Assembly (NCBI GenBank): GCA_045605745.1
Contig: JAZUQN010000229.1
Span: 1-16,184, forward strand
Reading direction: 5' to 3'
From: SIG710 sp045605745
GTDB lineage: Bacteria > Bacillota > Clostridia > Oscillospirales > CAG-272
DNA: 16,184 nt
In this document: positions 5,773 through 15,063 of the stretch, one piece after another
Position numbering within the stretch: position 1 is the first letter of the stretch
Layout of the letters: every line of letters begins with the position of its first letter
Made by a program: the position numbers and the translations under genes
The notes under the pieces: generated by a model
The model's input: the letters and a program-made list of their open reading frames with translations, nothing else
What the model was told of the DNA's origin: nothing
The model's database searches: none

Positions 5773-8700
5773 TCAAAAAAATGAAAGCTGATCTGTTTCT
5801 GCAATGCCGTCAAAGGCGTTATTTTTCCTTAGAAGCTCAACGAGAGATTGAGAAACCTTTGCACGAACTCTCATATCTTCAACCGAATAAAAGGGGGATT
5901 TTTCTCTCTCAGCAACAATACCGAGTGCAACCTTTCCTCCAAGCTTTGGCAGAGTTGCAAAAGGCAATCTTATTGCGCCGTCCTCAGGCTTAAAAATGGT
6001 TGCATCGGATTTATTAATGTTGACCCCAAGAATCTTTATTCCTCTTGCAAGACACTCATTAACAAGCATTAGAGCACTGGCTTGGCTCTTCTCGGTTTGA
6101 GAAGCATCTCTTCCCTTTTTGTCAATTTCGTCTATCACAAGCCGAACATTTCTTCTGCCACCCATAACGATTTCTGCATTGATATCATTCACCATTGCTG
6201 TAAACATCGCAGAATAATACATAGCAGGCATATGAACCTTGTACCATGCAAGGCGTATAGCTGACATAACATATGCTGCTGCATGAGCCTTTGGAAACAT
6301 ATATTTTATCTTTTTGCAGGATTCAATATACCAATCCGGGACATCGTGAGAGGTCATATTCTCCTCCCACTCCGGCTTAAGTCCCTTACCCTTTCGCACG
6401 CTTTCCATTATCTGAAATGCATCCGAATTACTAAGACCGTATCTGATAAGAGCATTCATAATATCGTCTCGGCATCCGATAACGTTTGAAATTGTACAAA
6501 TTCCTTTTTTAATAAGCTCATCTGCATTTCCAAGCCAACAGCCTGTGCCATGCGTGAGTCCGGAAATCTGCAAAAGATCAGCAAAATTCTTTGGCTTTGC
6601 TGTTTGAAGCACTCCTATGATGAATTTAGTTCCAAATTCTGGAAGTCCAAGCGTTCCAAGGGGAACGCCGATGTCCTCCGGTGTAACACCGAGGGGCTCT
6701 GTTGATTCAAATAACCTGTAAACATCGGGATCATTCATTGGTACGTCCATTACACTCGTACCGCTGAAACGCTCAATCATCTTGTATTTCGTTGGAACAT
6801 CGTGCCCAAGCTCATCAAGCTTTAGAATAGTATCATGAAGATAGGAAAAAGCATAATGGGTTGTGAGAATATCCGATTTAGGATCATCAGCCGGATGCTG
6901 AATTGGAGTAAATTCATAAATTGAATTCTCTCTCGGCACAACTATGATACCGCCCGGATGCTGACCTGTTGTCCGCTTAACTCCAACAAGGGTGCTTATC
7001 ATATGATTAATCTCAGAAACACCCATTTTTATATTCTTTTCTTCAAGGTATTTTGCAATATATCCAAAAGCAGTCTTATCTGCAAGAGTACCAAGAGTGC
7101 CTGCTCTGAACACATTTTCCTTGCCAAAAAGCTCCTCGGTATATTTATGTACCCTTCCCTGAACCTCTCCCGAAAAGTTGAGGTCGATATCCGGAGATTT
7201 ATCACCGTAGAAGCCCAGGAATGTTTCAAAGGGAATGTTATGCCCGTCTCCTACCAGCTTTGCTCCGCATTTTGGGCACTCTGCATCAGGCAGATCAAAG
7301 CCTGAACCAACCTCACCCTTAGTAAAAAACTCTGAATACTGACATTTAGGACAATAATAGTGAGGCGGAAGCGAATTGACCTCGGAAATACCTGCCATAT
7401 TGGCAACAAAGGAGGAGCCAACCGAGCCACGCGAGCCCACAAGGTATCCCTGACTTTCGCTATACCAAACGAGCTTTTGAGCGATCATATAAAGAACCGC
7501 AAAACCATTTTTTATAATAGATGTTAGCTCTTTGTCAAGGCGCTCACTAACTATAGGGGGAAGAGGATCACCGTATATTTTCTTTGCCCTCTCCCAGCAC
7601 ATATTTTGAAGATCCTCTTCTGCTCCCTCAAGCTTGGGCGTAAATGTTCCCTTTGGAATCGGGCGAACATCCTCGATCATATCCGCAATAAGATTTGTAT
7701 TTTCAACAACAACCTCATATGCCTTTTCTTCTCCAAGATAGGAAAACTCCTCAAGCATCTCCTCGGTTGTTCTCATATAAATGCCAACATCTTTATCAGC
7801 ATCTCTGAATTTCAGAGTTGTCAGCAAAATCTTTCTGCTTATTTCATCCTCTTTATTTATAAAGTGAGCATCGCAGGTTGCACACACAGGCTTGCCGTAT
7901 TTTTCTCCAAGCTCAACGATTTTTCTGTTAAGATTTCTAAGATCATCATCATTAGTTGCCTTTCCCTCGGCAATAAGAAAACGGTTATTGCATATAGGCT
8001 GTATCTCAAGATAATCATAAAAATTAACTATCTCTGCAATATCATCCTCAGAAGCACCGTCAAGAATCGCCTTGAAAAGTTCTCCTGCCTCACAGGCAGA
8101 ACCTATAATAAGTCCCTCTCTGTGCTGCATAAGCTCGCTTTTGGGTATTCTTGGGGTTCTCTTAAAATATTTTATATAGCTGCTGCTTATAAGCTCATAA
8201 AGATTTCGTAGTCCTATCGAATTTTTCACCAAAATTATCTGGTGATATGTTGGAAGCTGCAAGGGATCGGTATTTCCCTTCATTTCCCTGTCAAGATCTG
8301 CAAAGCTTTCCCAACCGAATTTTTCCATCTTCTCGCACATGGCAAAAAAGATATGTGCAAGCATTTCTGCGTCATCACAGGCTCTGTGATGATTAAAATC
8401 ACCAAGATGAAAATATGAGGCAAGTGTGTCAAGCTTGTGATTTTTGATATCTGTATTTATAAACCTTGATATCGCAAGGGTATCTACATATGGGTTTTCA
8501 AACTTCATGCCGTTTTCAGCAGCATAAAATCTTATAAAGCCCGTGTCAAAGCTTGCATTATGTGCAATCAAAAGATCATTGCCGGCAAATTCAAAAAAGC
8601 TCTTTATTGCCTCCCCTGATTTTGGAGCACCTTGCACCATTTCGTCAGTGATTCCGGTGAGCTTAACCACTTCTTCCGGAATAGGTCTTTCGGGGTCAAC

Positions 8701-10185
8701 AAATGTATTGAATGAATCGATAACTTTTCCATCCTTTATCTTAACGGCACCAATTTCGGTAATTCCGCAATCAAGAGTTGAAAGACCTGTTGTCTCTATA
8801 TCAAAAACAACAACTTCATCGGTAAATTTGCCGCTATATGTTGTTCCAAGTCCGTGACCGCCCTTGGCATCATTAACAAAATATGCTTCAAGACCGTAAA
8901 TAACCTTTTGCCCGATATCCTCAGAGCAAAGCATTGCATCGGGAAAAGCCTGAACATTTCCATGGTCTGTTATAGCAACCGCCTTGTGTCCCCAGCGTTT
9001 TGCAAGCTTAACAACGTCTGAGGCAGGTGTAATAGCATCCATTGTTGACATATTTGTGTGCAAATGAAGCTCAACACGCTTTTTTTCTGCATTGTCCATT
9101 CGCTCGATCTTTTTTATCTTTGCGGCATCATGAAGCTCGATAACAAGATCGCTAACCGGTCTTTCCTTAGATTTATACCCCATAAAAGGCAGACCTTGCC
9201 CCTGCACTGCTCGTCCGGATATTGCAAGCACTGAACCGGGTCCAAAAGCTTTCTTTAGTTTTTTGTTCTCCTCTTCGGGAACATTACATTTAAAAACATC
9301 TATAGATGAGTAACCATCAAAAACACCAAAGATTACATCATAATGATCCTGGCTGTTTCTTGTTGTTTCACTGCTATAAGAAAACACCTCTCCAACAATT
9401 GTCACATTTCCGATTTGTGACTTGATTTGACCGACACCCACAGGGTCTATTTCAAAGGCATCTCCCCAAACTGTTTCTGCTTCAGATATATCATAAGTTC
9501 TGTGGCCGATCTTAATTATATCACCATCAATTCTTGGTTTTGGGTCTATTCCTTTATAAAGAGTGTCAACTCTTGAAAAAATTTTCTGCTCTTCAGTGCT
9601 TTCCTCAGAAAGGCTCTCACTGCCCATTCTGCGTTCTGCCCGATTAAAGCTGCGTTCATATTCTTCAAGGCGTTTGACGGCAGGATTTACCACATTCATA
9701 TAATTATCAGAGTTTAATATCTTCACACGATAATTAAGACCAAATTCGCTTTTAATAATGCTTTCGATGATTCTCGGTGTTTTCGCATCACAAACAAAGG
9801 AAACTCCGTCAGGAGAAAAAGGAATCTTTATGGTGATGTCATTTCCGCTCATACTGCTTTCATAATCACTGAAAAATCCCCTTGCAACAGTGCCAATTTT
9901 TTCTGTTTCTGTCAGCACCTGGGGCAGATAGTCATAGCTGAAAAGCGAGCTTTCATAAACAGGCAAAATGCGCACAGAGGATAACTGATAGGTTTCCCTA
10001 ACCTCATCCTCTATGCGATAAAGAACTTTTTTATCAACAATTTTAGGAAAATGCGCCTTTATCTCAAGCATTTTTGCGTCCTTGTCCGCGCGCACTACTA
10101 TATCATAAGCCATTTCAAGAAGTCGTCTGCTTCTGTCATCAGGCTCATAACGCTTTAGTATTTCTGTCAGCTTTTTTTCAGCCAT
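5773..10185 (-). CDS. polC: DNA polymerase III PolC-type alpha subunit
   Basis: Replicative C-family DNA polymerase of low-GC Gram-positives, acting at the fork with the sliding clamp. The full-length 1470-aa chain has the standard order: PolC N-terminal region (1-220), OB-fold (about 255-350), PHP domain first part with HLHTNMS (374-380) and ITDHGN (405-410), an inserted DEDDh 3'-5' exonuclease (D462, E464, D547, H600, D605), PHP second part (about 640-830), polymerase core with GSRGSVGSSF (917-926), a four-Cys zinc site (C945, C948, C970, C973), catalytic PDIDLNFSG (D999, D1001) and KLDELGHD (D1124), and a C-terminal helix-hairpin-helix region. All catalytic residues are intact, so proofreading is expected. 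The ATG is one base after the ispG stop, with AAGGA 13 bp upstream. It is the last gene of the pyrH-to-polC cluster; only a weak hairpin follows before the glycosyltransferase promoter. Confidence 0.99.
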   Translation of the reverse strand: MAEKKLTEILKRYEPDDRSRRLLEMAYDIVVRADKDAKMLEIKAHFPKIVDKKVLYRIEDEVRETYQLSSVRILPVYESSLFSYDYLPQVLTETEKIGTVARGFFSDYESSMSGNDITIKIPFSPDGVSFVCDAKTPRIIESIIKSEFGLNYRVKILNSDNYMNVVNPAVKRLEEYERSFNRAERRMGSESLSEESTEEQKIFSRVDTLYKGIDPKPRIDGDIIKIGHRTYDISEAETVWGDAFEIDPVGVGQIKSQIGNVTIVGEVFSYSSETTRNSQDHYDVIFGVFDGYSSIDVFKCNVPEEENKKLKKAFGPGSVLAISGRAVQGQGLPFMGYKSKERPVSDLVIELHDAAKIKKIERMDNAEKKRVELHLHTNMSTMDAITPASDVVKLAKRWGHKAVAITDHGNVQAFPDAMLCSEDIGQKVIYGLEAYFVNDAKGGHGLGTTYSGKFTDEVVVFDIETTGLSTLDCGITEIGAVKIKDGKVIDSFNTFVDPERPIPEEVVKLTGITDEMVQGAPKSGEAIKSFFEFAGNDLLIAHNASFDTGFIRFYAAENGMKFENPYVDTLAISRFINTDIKNHKLDTLASYFHLGDFNHHRACDDAEMLAHIFFAMCEKMEKFGWESFADLDREMKGNTDPLQLPTYHQIILVKNSIGLRNLYELISSSYIKYFKRTPRIPKSELMQHREGLIIGSACEAGELFKAILDGASEDDIAEIVNFYDYLEIQPICNNRFLIAEGKATNDDDLRNLNRKIVELGEKYGKPVCATCDAHFINKEDEISRKILLTTLKFRDADKDVGIYMRTTEEMLEEFSYLGEEKAYEVVVENTNLIADMIEDVRPIPKGTFTPKLEGAEEDLQNMCWERAKKIYGDPLPPIVSERLDKELTSIIKNGFAVLYMIAQKLVWYSESQGYLVGSRGSVGSSFVANMAGISEVNSLPPHYYCPKCQYSEFFTKGEVGSGFDLPDAECPKCGAKLVGDGHNIPFETFLGFYGDKSPDIDLNFSGEVQGRVHKYTEELFGKENVFRAGTLGTLADKTAFGYIAKYLEEKNIKMGVSEINHMISTLVGVKRTTGQHPGGIIVVPRENSIYEFTPIQHPADDPKSDILTTHYAFSYLHDTILKLDELGHDVPTKYKMIERFSGTSVMDVPMNDPDVYRLFESTEPLGVTPEDIGVPLGTLGLPEFGTKFIIGVLQTAKPKNFADLLQISGLTHGTGCWLGNADELIKKGICTISNVIGCRDDIMNALIRYGLSNSDAFQIMESVRKGKGLKPEWEENMTSHDVPDWYIESCKKIKYMFPKAHAAAYVMSAIRLAWYKVHMPAMYYSAMFTAMVNDINAEIVMGGRRNVRLVIDEIDKKGRDASQTEKSQASALMLVNECLARGIKILGVNINKSDATIFKPEDGAIRLPFATLPKLGGKVALGIVAEREKSPFYSVEDMRVRAKVSQSLVELLRKNNAFDGIAETDQLSFF

Positions 10186-10186
10186 T

Positions 10187-11284
10187 TTAAAAGTTCAATC
10201 CTTTTTTCTTAATCTGTTTTATATGTGAAATAAGAGTTTCAATTATTTGACCTTCGGGAATTTTGTAAAGAATCTCTCCGTGAGAGATAAGCACCGCTTC
10301 TCCATTTCCCCCTGCAATGCCTATATCTGCCTCTCTTGCCTCTCCCGGGCCGTTTACAACGCATCCCATAAGGGCAACCTTAATAGGTAAATCCAAAAGC
10401 CCCTCATTCCGGGCGGCCTCTCTGAAACGCGCGGATAGAGATATAAGATCGATTTTCGTCCTTCCGCAGGTGGGACAGCTGACTATGTTAAGACCGCTTT
10501 GTCCCTCAATCCCAATAGCAGACAGTATCTTTTTTGCAGCGGATATCTCTTCAAGGGGATCTGCCGTTAGAGATATTCTGAATGTGTCTCCAATTCCATC
10601 ACAAAGAAGCGAGCCGACCCCAATAGAGCTTTTCACAAGTCCCATTTCAGCATCTCCGGCCTCGGTGACTCCTATATGAAGCGGATAATCACACATATCA
10701 GAAACCAGTCTGTTTGCCGCTATCATATCAGGAACATTTGAAGCCTTTATAGAAATAACAGTGTCATAAAAATCAAATTTTTCAAGCAAAGACGCATGGT
10801 ACATTGCACTCTCTGCAAGTGCCTGCGGTGTCGGGCCACCAAATTTTTCAAGCAAATGCTTTTCAACAGAGCCGCTGTTAACTCCAATTCTTATCGGTAT
10901 TTTTCTATCCCTGCAAGCCTTTGCAACAGCCTTTACATTCTCATTTCCGCCAATGTTTCCGGGATTGATCCTTATTTTATCAATGCCATATTCTGCGCAT
11001 CTGAGGGCAATTCTATAGTCAAAGTGAATATCAGCAACAATCGGAATAGAAATGTCGGTCCTTTTCAGTTTTTTAACGGTTTCTGCAGCCTCAAGATCGG
11101 GAACAGTTACACGCACAATATCGCATCCCTCATTTTGTAGTGCTAAAATCTGAGCCATAGTTGCCTCAAAATCATGAGTATCAGTATTGGTCATCGACTG
11201 TATAGCAATTTTGTTGCCGCCACCAATGCCAACCTTTCCTGCAAAAACCTCTATTTTCTTTTTTCTGATATCGTTATAAATCAT
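10187..11284 (-). CDS. ispG: 4-hydroxy-3-methylbut-2-enyl diphosphate synthase
   Basis: [4Fe-4S] enzyme of the MEP isoprenoid pathway that reductively converts methylerythritol cyclodiphosphate to HMBPP. The 365-aa product has a TIM barrel (about 1-250) followed by the Fe-S domain. Cluster ligands C270 and C273 (SCPTCGRTKIDL), C308 (MGCVVNGPGE) and E315 match the Cys-Cys-Cys-Glu set known for E. coli IspG. Other signatures are QSMTNTDT (29-36), VADIHFDY (83-90) and INPGNIGG (106-113). The ATG overlaps the rseP stop by 4 bases (ATGA), and the TAA stop is one base before polC, so it is tightly packed in the operon. It acts downstream of dxr two genes away; ispG in this place is common in Clostridia, where some other Firmicutes have proS. 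Confidence 0.98.
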   Translation of the reverse strand: MIYNDIRKKKIEVFAGKVGIGGGNKIAIQSMTNTDTHDFEATMAQILALQNEGCDIVRVTVPDLEAAETVKKLKRTDISIPIVADIHFDYRIALRCAEYGIDKIRINPGNIGGNENVKAVAKACRDRKIPIRIGVNSGSVEKHLLEKFGGPTPQALAESAMYHASLLEKFDFYDTVISIKASNVPDMIAANRLVSDMCDYPLHIGVTEAGDAEMGLVKSSIGVGSLLCDGIGDTFRISLTADPLEEISAAKKILSAIGIEGQSGLNIVSCPTCGRTKIDLISLSARFREAARNEGLLDLPIKVALMGCVVNGPGEAREADIGIAGGNGEAVLISHGEILYKIPEGQIIETLISHIKQIKKKGLNF

Positions 11285-12318
11285 ATTAGACCAATAATAT
11301 CCTTTAAAGTTATAAATATCATAAATCCAAACAAAATAATAAGACCCGCAAAATTAATATATCCTTCAATCTCACGCTTCAGCGGCTTTCTTCTGATAAG
11401 CTCTATGAAAAGAAAAACAAGTCTTCCGCCATCAAGCGCAGGAAAAGGCATAAGGTTCATAACGCCAAGATTCATCGTTATAACAACCACAACAAAGAAA
11501 AAGTCAATGCCACCGGAGGCCGCCGCATCACCGATAACGGTCGTAGCACCAACAGGCCCCGAAACCGCCTCAACACCGTATCTTCCACTAAAGAGATCCA
11601 CAATAGAGTCAACAACCAGCTTTACTGTTGAAATTGATCTCCAAAAAGCGTGTTTTATAAGATTGGATGCAGTGGCATCTTCATACTCCATATTGAAATC
11701 CCGAAGTCCGAAATTAACACCGGATTCTGTTGCACATAGAAAAGCGACATCCTCAATGACGATCTTTTCTCCATTTCTCAAAACCGTTATATCCACGGCT
11801 TTGTAGCCCTGATGGGTAATTTCATAATGAAGCTCGTTTCCGGTATGAACCGAAACCGATCCAACCTTTAAAACCTTGTCGCCACTCATAAGACCGGCCT
11901 CTGCACTAACTGCGTTTTCTGCGAAATTTGAAATAGTTGTGGAAAAAAGCGGCCTTGAGGAAAGAACAATAATCGACATAATAACAATACCAAGCAAAAT
12001 ATTCATAACAGCACCGGCAACAGTGATAATTATTCTTTTCCAAACAGCCTTGTTTCCAAAAGCATTTATATCATCAGAATCTTCATCCTCACCTTCCATG
12101 CTAACATATCCACCAATGGGAAGAATGCGAAGAGAATATTTAGTTCCGTTTTTGGGAGATGTTTTTGAAAACACCTTAGGTCCCATTCCAATGGAAAATT
12201 CTTTTATTGTGACACCGAAAATTCTTGCACATATAAAATGTCCAAACTCATGGATAAAAATCAAAAATCCAAAAACAAGCAATGCTAAGGGAATATACCA
12301 AAAGCCTATTGTGATCAC
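11281..12318 (-). CDS. rseP: Site-2 (RseP/RasP-type) intramembrane zinc metalloprotease
   Basis: Membrane protease that cuts transmembrane segments of anti-sigma factors and leftover signal peptides. The 345-aa product has an N-terminal helix with the zinc motif HEFGH (23-27), a second membrane helix (about 97-122), a single PDZ domain (about 125-190), and C-terminal helices carrying NLMPFPALDGG (288-298), where D296 is the third zinc ligand. It is complete for the single-PDZ Gram-positive form. The start is uncertain: GTG at 12318 overlaps the dxr stop as GTGA, but that GTG lies inside a near-perfect SD, and an ATA codon at 12309 stands at the ideal distance. The two options differ by three residues. 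The gene overlaps ispG by 4 bases at its end. Confidence 0.96.
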   Translation of the reverse strand: MITIGFWYIPLALLVFGFLIFIHEFGHFICARIFGVTIKEFSIGMGPKVFSKTSPKNGTKYSLRILPIGGYVSMEGEDEDSDDINAFGNKAVWKRIIITVAGAVMNILLGIVIMSIIVLSSRPLFSTTISNFAENAVSAEAGLMSGDKVLKVGSVSVHTGNELHYEITHQGYKAVDITVLRNGEKIVIEDVAFLCATESGVNFGLRDFNMEYEDATASNLIKHAFWRSISTVKLVVDSIVDLFSGRYGVEAVSGPVGATTVIGDAAASGGIDFFFVVVVITMNLGVMNLMPFPALDGGRLVFLFIELIRRKPLKREIEGYINFAGLIILFGFMIFITLKDIIGLI

Positions 12319-12326
12319 TTCCTTTT
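12313..12326 (-). promoter_or_regulatory. Extended Shine-Dalgarno overlapping the rseP GTG start
   Basis: On the minus strand AAAAGGAAGTGATC (12326-12313) matches the complement of the 16S rRNA 3' end (AAAGGAGGTGATC) with a single G-to-A difference in the core. It is built from the last dxr codons (AAA AGG AAG TGA). The presumed rseP GTG (12318-12316) lies within it, whereas ATA at 12309-12307 follows AGGAAG by 8 bases. It decides, or confuses, the rseP start. Confidence 0.65.
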
Positions 12327-13484
12327 TATATTGTTGACAAACTCTCGCGCAGCTTCTCTGGCTTCTCTATCAGAAGCAAGAACGCCATCAAGATCATGAA
12401 TATCCTTTTTTGAGGAAAGCTTCTCAAATGTCTCGGAAACACAGTCAAAAATGTCTGTAAAACCAATTTTTGATGTGAGAAATGCCTCAACAGCAACCTC
12501 GTTGGCCGCATTTAGTACAGCACCCATAGCTCCCCCCATTTTAAGAGCCTCAAGAGCAAGAGAGAGAAGAACAAAGGTATCCATATCGGGTCTTCCAAAG
12601 CTTATACTGGTGAGCTTTCCAAAATCGAGTTCATCTATAACGGCCTCGTTTCTAATGGGAGAAGATAGAGCATACTGAACGCAAAGGCGCATATCGGGTA
12701 CGCTCATCTGCGCAATGATACTGTTATCAATATATTCAACCATTGAGTGAATTATACTTTCTCTTTGAACAACCACATCAATCTTGTCATGGGAAACACC
12801 AAAAAGATGTGCCGCTTCTATAACTTCAAAGCCCTTATTCATCATTGTGGCACTGTCAATTGTTATTTTTTGTCCCATGCTCCATGTGGGGTGTGCAAGA
12901 GCATCAGCCGGTGTAATAAATTTAAGCTCATCTCGTTTTTTTCCATAAAAAGGCCCACCTGAGGCTGTTAAAATCAGCTTTTTTACATCTTCTTTTCTAC
13001 CACCGAAAAGGCACTGGTATATAGCGCAATGCTCGCTGTCAACAGGAAGAATGGAAACACCTTTGTCTTTTGCCAGCTTCATTACTATCTCGCCTGCAAC
13101 AACAAGTGATTCTTTATTTGCAAGAGCCAATCTTTTTCCACTTTGAATAGCAGAAATCGTTGGCAGAAGGCCCGCCTCTCCAATAATAGAGTTAAGTGCA
13201 ACATCAGCGTTTGTTGACATAACCATTTCATTTATACCATCAGCACCGGAGAACACCCGAGTGCTTGTATCTGCAAGCTTGATTTTCAGCTCTGCAGCCG
13301 CAACTTCATCTGCCATAGCGCAAGCTTCACAGCCAAAAAAACGCACCTGACTCTCTATCTGCTTAACATCTCTGTTTGCGCTGACGGCCCTCACCTTATG
13401 TCCCTCTTTTTTTGCAACATCAAGAGCTTGAGTACCAACAGAGCCTGTTGAGCCGAGAATTATAGCAGAACTACATGATTCCAT
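12315..13484 (-). CDS. dxr: 1-deoxy-D-xylulose 5-phosphate reductoisomerase
   Basis: Second enzyme of the MEP pathway: NADPH- and metal-dependent conversion of DXP to MEP, the target of fosmidomycin. The 389-aa product has the Rossmann NADPH motif GSTGSVG (11-17), LANKESLV (121-128), metal ligands D149 and E151 (PVDSEHCAI) and E223 (NKGFEVIEA), the substrate loop TASGGPF (173-179), and the flexible loop with HPTWSMG (198-204). All expected catalytic residues are present, followed by a C-terminal helical domain. The ATG at 13484 has GAGGTGA about 7 bp upstream, overlapping the cdsA stop, with an 8-bp gap between the two genes. Its stop overlaps the rseP start (GTGA). Together with ispG it shows that the isoprenoid precursors used by UppS come from the MEP pathway. 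Confidence 0.98.
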   Translation of the reverse strand: MESCSSAIILGSTGSVGTQALDVAKKEGHKVRAVSANRDVKQIESQVRFFGCEACAMADEVAAAELKIKLADTSTRVFSGADGINEMVMSTNADVALNSIIGEAGLLPTISAIQSGKRLALANKESLVVAGEIVMKLAKDKGVSILPVDSEHCAIYQCLFGGRKEDVKKLILTASGGPFYGKKRDELKFITPADALAHPTWSMGQKITIDSATMMNKGFEVIEAAHLFGVSHDKIDVVVQRESIIHSMVEYIDNSIIAQMSVPDMRLCVQYALSSPIRNEAVIDELDFGKLTSISFGRPDMDTFVLLSLALEALKMGGAMGAVLNAANEVAVEAFLTSKIGFTDIFDCVSETFEKLSSKKDIHDLDGVLASDREAREAAREFVNNIKRK

Positions 13485-13492
13485 TATTCACC

Positions 13493-14317
13493 TCAAAAAA
13501 TATTATAAGAATAAACCAAAACCATCAGCACCGAAGAGACTGCGAGAACACTGTCGAATCGGTCAAGCACACCGCCATGCCCCGGAAAAAGCGCACCGTA
13601 ATCCTTAATTCCGTATTCACGCTTGATAAGAGATGCCGAAAGGTCACCTATTTGAGAGACAACCGATATAATAACGCCAAAGACAGCAAGCGCAATAATA
13701 TTCATCTCAACATCAAAGAAGTTCCCAACTATCAAACCGTAAATTACATATCCAAGAGAACAAAAAACTATGCCGCCAATGCTACCTTCAATAGTCTTTT
13801 TAGGAGAAACATCGGGTATGAGCTTATGACGCCCAAAGGCCATACCGCAGAAGTATGCGAAAATATCTGTCATCCAAGCTCCGATAAAGGTTAGAAGGAA
13901 TATATAAGCTCCTACATCTTTATAATCACGAAGCAGCACGATAGAGCTGAATCCCACATTTATATAAAGACAAACTGCAAAAACAGTCATAACTGTTTCA
14001 ACCTTGATTTTTCCGCGTGAGAATACAGAAAGTGCCAGCAGGTACATCATATAAACAATATGTGTAAAAATTGCAGCCTTAAGCCAAAAGCCCTCATCTC
14101 CACCAAGACGCATAAAAATCGGCATCGCAGCCGAGACGATAAACTGAGGCACTGCTATTGCATAATTGCGTTGTGTACCCACACAGCGCATAAGCTCAAA
14201 ACAGCCTATAACCGAAACAAGCGACATTGCAAAGACAAAAAGATATGTATCAGAATACCATAGAATCGGTATCAAAATTGCAACGCCGACCACCGAAGTT
14301 ATAATTCTTTTTAACAT
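13493..14317 (-). CDS. cdsA: Phosphatidate cytidylyltransferase (CDP-diglyceride synthase)
   Basis: Integral membrane enzyme that makes CDP-diacylglycerol from phosphatidic acid and CTP, the precursor of phosphatidylglycerol and cardiolipin. The 274-aa product is highly hydrophobic with roughly eight membrane segments. The C-terminal family signature is clear: SLIKREYGIKDYG (229-241), then PGHGGVLDRFD (245-255), with SPKKTIEGSIGG (171-182) before it. The ATG at 14317 was chosen because AAGGA lies 7 bp upstream and the protein then opens with LKR and a membrane helix; an in-frame ATG at 14371 would start inside uppS and add a charged, non-family extension. The SD overlaps the uppS stop (TAAGGA), and the gap from uppS is 10 bp, so translation is probably coupled. 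Confidence 0.97.
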   Translation of the reverse strand: MLKRIITSVVGVAILIPILWYSDTYLFVFAMSLVSVIGCFELMRCVGTQRNYAIAVPQFIVSAAMPIFMRLGGDEGFWLKAAIFTHIVYMMYLLALSVFSRGKIKVETVMTVFAVCLYINVGFSSIVLLRDYKDVGAYIFLLTFIGAWMTDIFAYFCGMAFGRHKLIPDVSPKKTIEGSIGGIVFCSLGYVIYGLIVGNFFDVEMNIIALAVFGVIISVVSQIGDLSASLIKREYGIKDYGALFPGHGGVLDRFDSVLAVSSVLMVLVYSYNIF

Positions 14318-14327
14318 AATTAAATCC

Positions 14328-15035
14328 TTATACCTTACCGTATTTTCTCTTTCTTCTGTAAAATTCTGCAACTATCTCATCCACATTTTCGGGAGAAAGA
14401 TCGGGCCAGAGCACGTCTGTGAAATAAAACTCAGAATATTCAGCCTGCCAAAGCAGAAAATTTGAAAGTCTGATATCTCCTCCTGTACGAACGATAATAT
14501 CGGGATCCTGACAATGTGCAGTATAAAGTGCACCGGAAATATCTGCCTCTGTAATATTCTTTTTCCCCTTTGCAAGCAATGAATTAAACGCATGAACAAT
14601 CTCAGCCCTTGCACCGTAATTCAGTGCAACATTTAAAAGAAGATCGTTATTTTTTGAAATTTCCTCAACATATGCTATCTTGCTTTGAAGCTCAGGGGTT
14701 AAAACACTCATATCACCAAGAAATTTATATCTGATATTATGGATCTTCATTTCCTCCTCGCAGCTGTCAAGATATTCAGAGAGGAGGTGCATGATAGTAT
14801 CAACCTCATTTTGAGGTCTGCCCCAGTTTTCGGTTGAAAAAGCATAAACTGTAACTATCTTAATTCCAATATCGCCGCAATATCTAACGATTTTTTTGAA
14901 ATTTTCTGCGCCATGTTTATGGCCATATGTCCTTGGCATCAAACGCTTTTGCGCCCACCTGCCATTTCCGTCCATAATAAAGGCAATATGGCGTAGCTTT
15001 TCATCCACGATCACCTTGTTTTCTTTTTCAGCCAT
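14328..15035 (-). CDS. uppS: Undecaprenyl diphosphate synthase (cis-prenyltransferase)
   Basis: Adds isopentenyl diphosphate units in cis to farnesyl diphosphate, making the C55 carrier for peptidoglycan and other wall polymers. The 235-aa product starts its core with HIAFIMDGNGRWA (16-28), where D22 is the predicted catalytic Asp. It continues with YAFSTENW and ends with the RTGGDIRLSNFLLWQ and EFYFTDVLWPD signatures typical of the family. The start at 15035 is preferred: GGAGG (15045-15041) lies 5 bp upstream. An ATG four codons earlier (15047) overlaps that SD and has none of its own. The neighbouring MEP genes dxr and ispG supply its substrate. A stable hairpin lies between frr and this gene. 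Confidence 0.97.
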   Translation of the reverse strand: MAEKENKVIVDEKLRHIAFIMDGNGRWAQKRLMPRTYGHKHGAENFKKIVRYCGDIGIKIVTVYAFSTENWGRPQNEVDTIMHLLSEYLDSCEEEMKIHNIRYKFLGDMSVLTPELQSKIAYVEEISKNNDLLLNVALNYGARAEIVHAFNSLLAKGKKNITEADISGALYTAHCQDPDIIVRTGGDIRLSNFLLWQAEYSEFYFTDVLWPDLSPENVDEIVAEFYRRKRKYGKV

Positions 15036-15063
15036 GCTTACCTCCATAAATCAAAATACTATA

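Noticed and set aside
7258..7345. Cysteine-rich insertion in polC as a possible separate domain
   Set aside because: The four-Cys zinc site at C945-C973 is a normal part of PolC polymerases.
7606..8211. Plus-strand open frame of 201 codons opposite polC
   Set aside because: It is antisense to a fully conserved polC coding segment and rich in Ile/Lys/Phe/Leu/Ser without recognisable domains; a reading-frame shadow.
11174..11806. Plus-strand open frame of 210 codons opposite rseP and ispG
   Set aside because: It is complementary to well-conserved genes, low in complexity (Ser/Thr/Pro/Ile rich), and has no SD or family motif.
14318..14371. 18-residue extension of cdsA from the ATG at 14371
   Set aside because: It overlaps the end of uppS and is not family-like; the ATG at 14317 has a strong SD.
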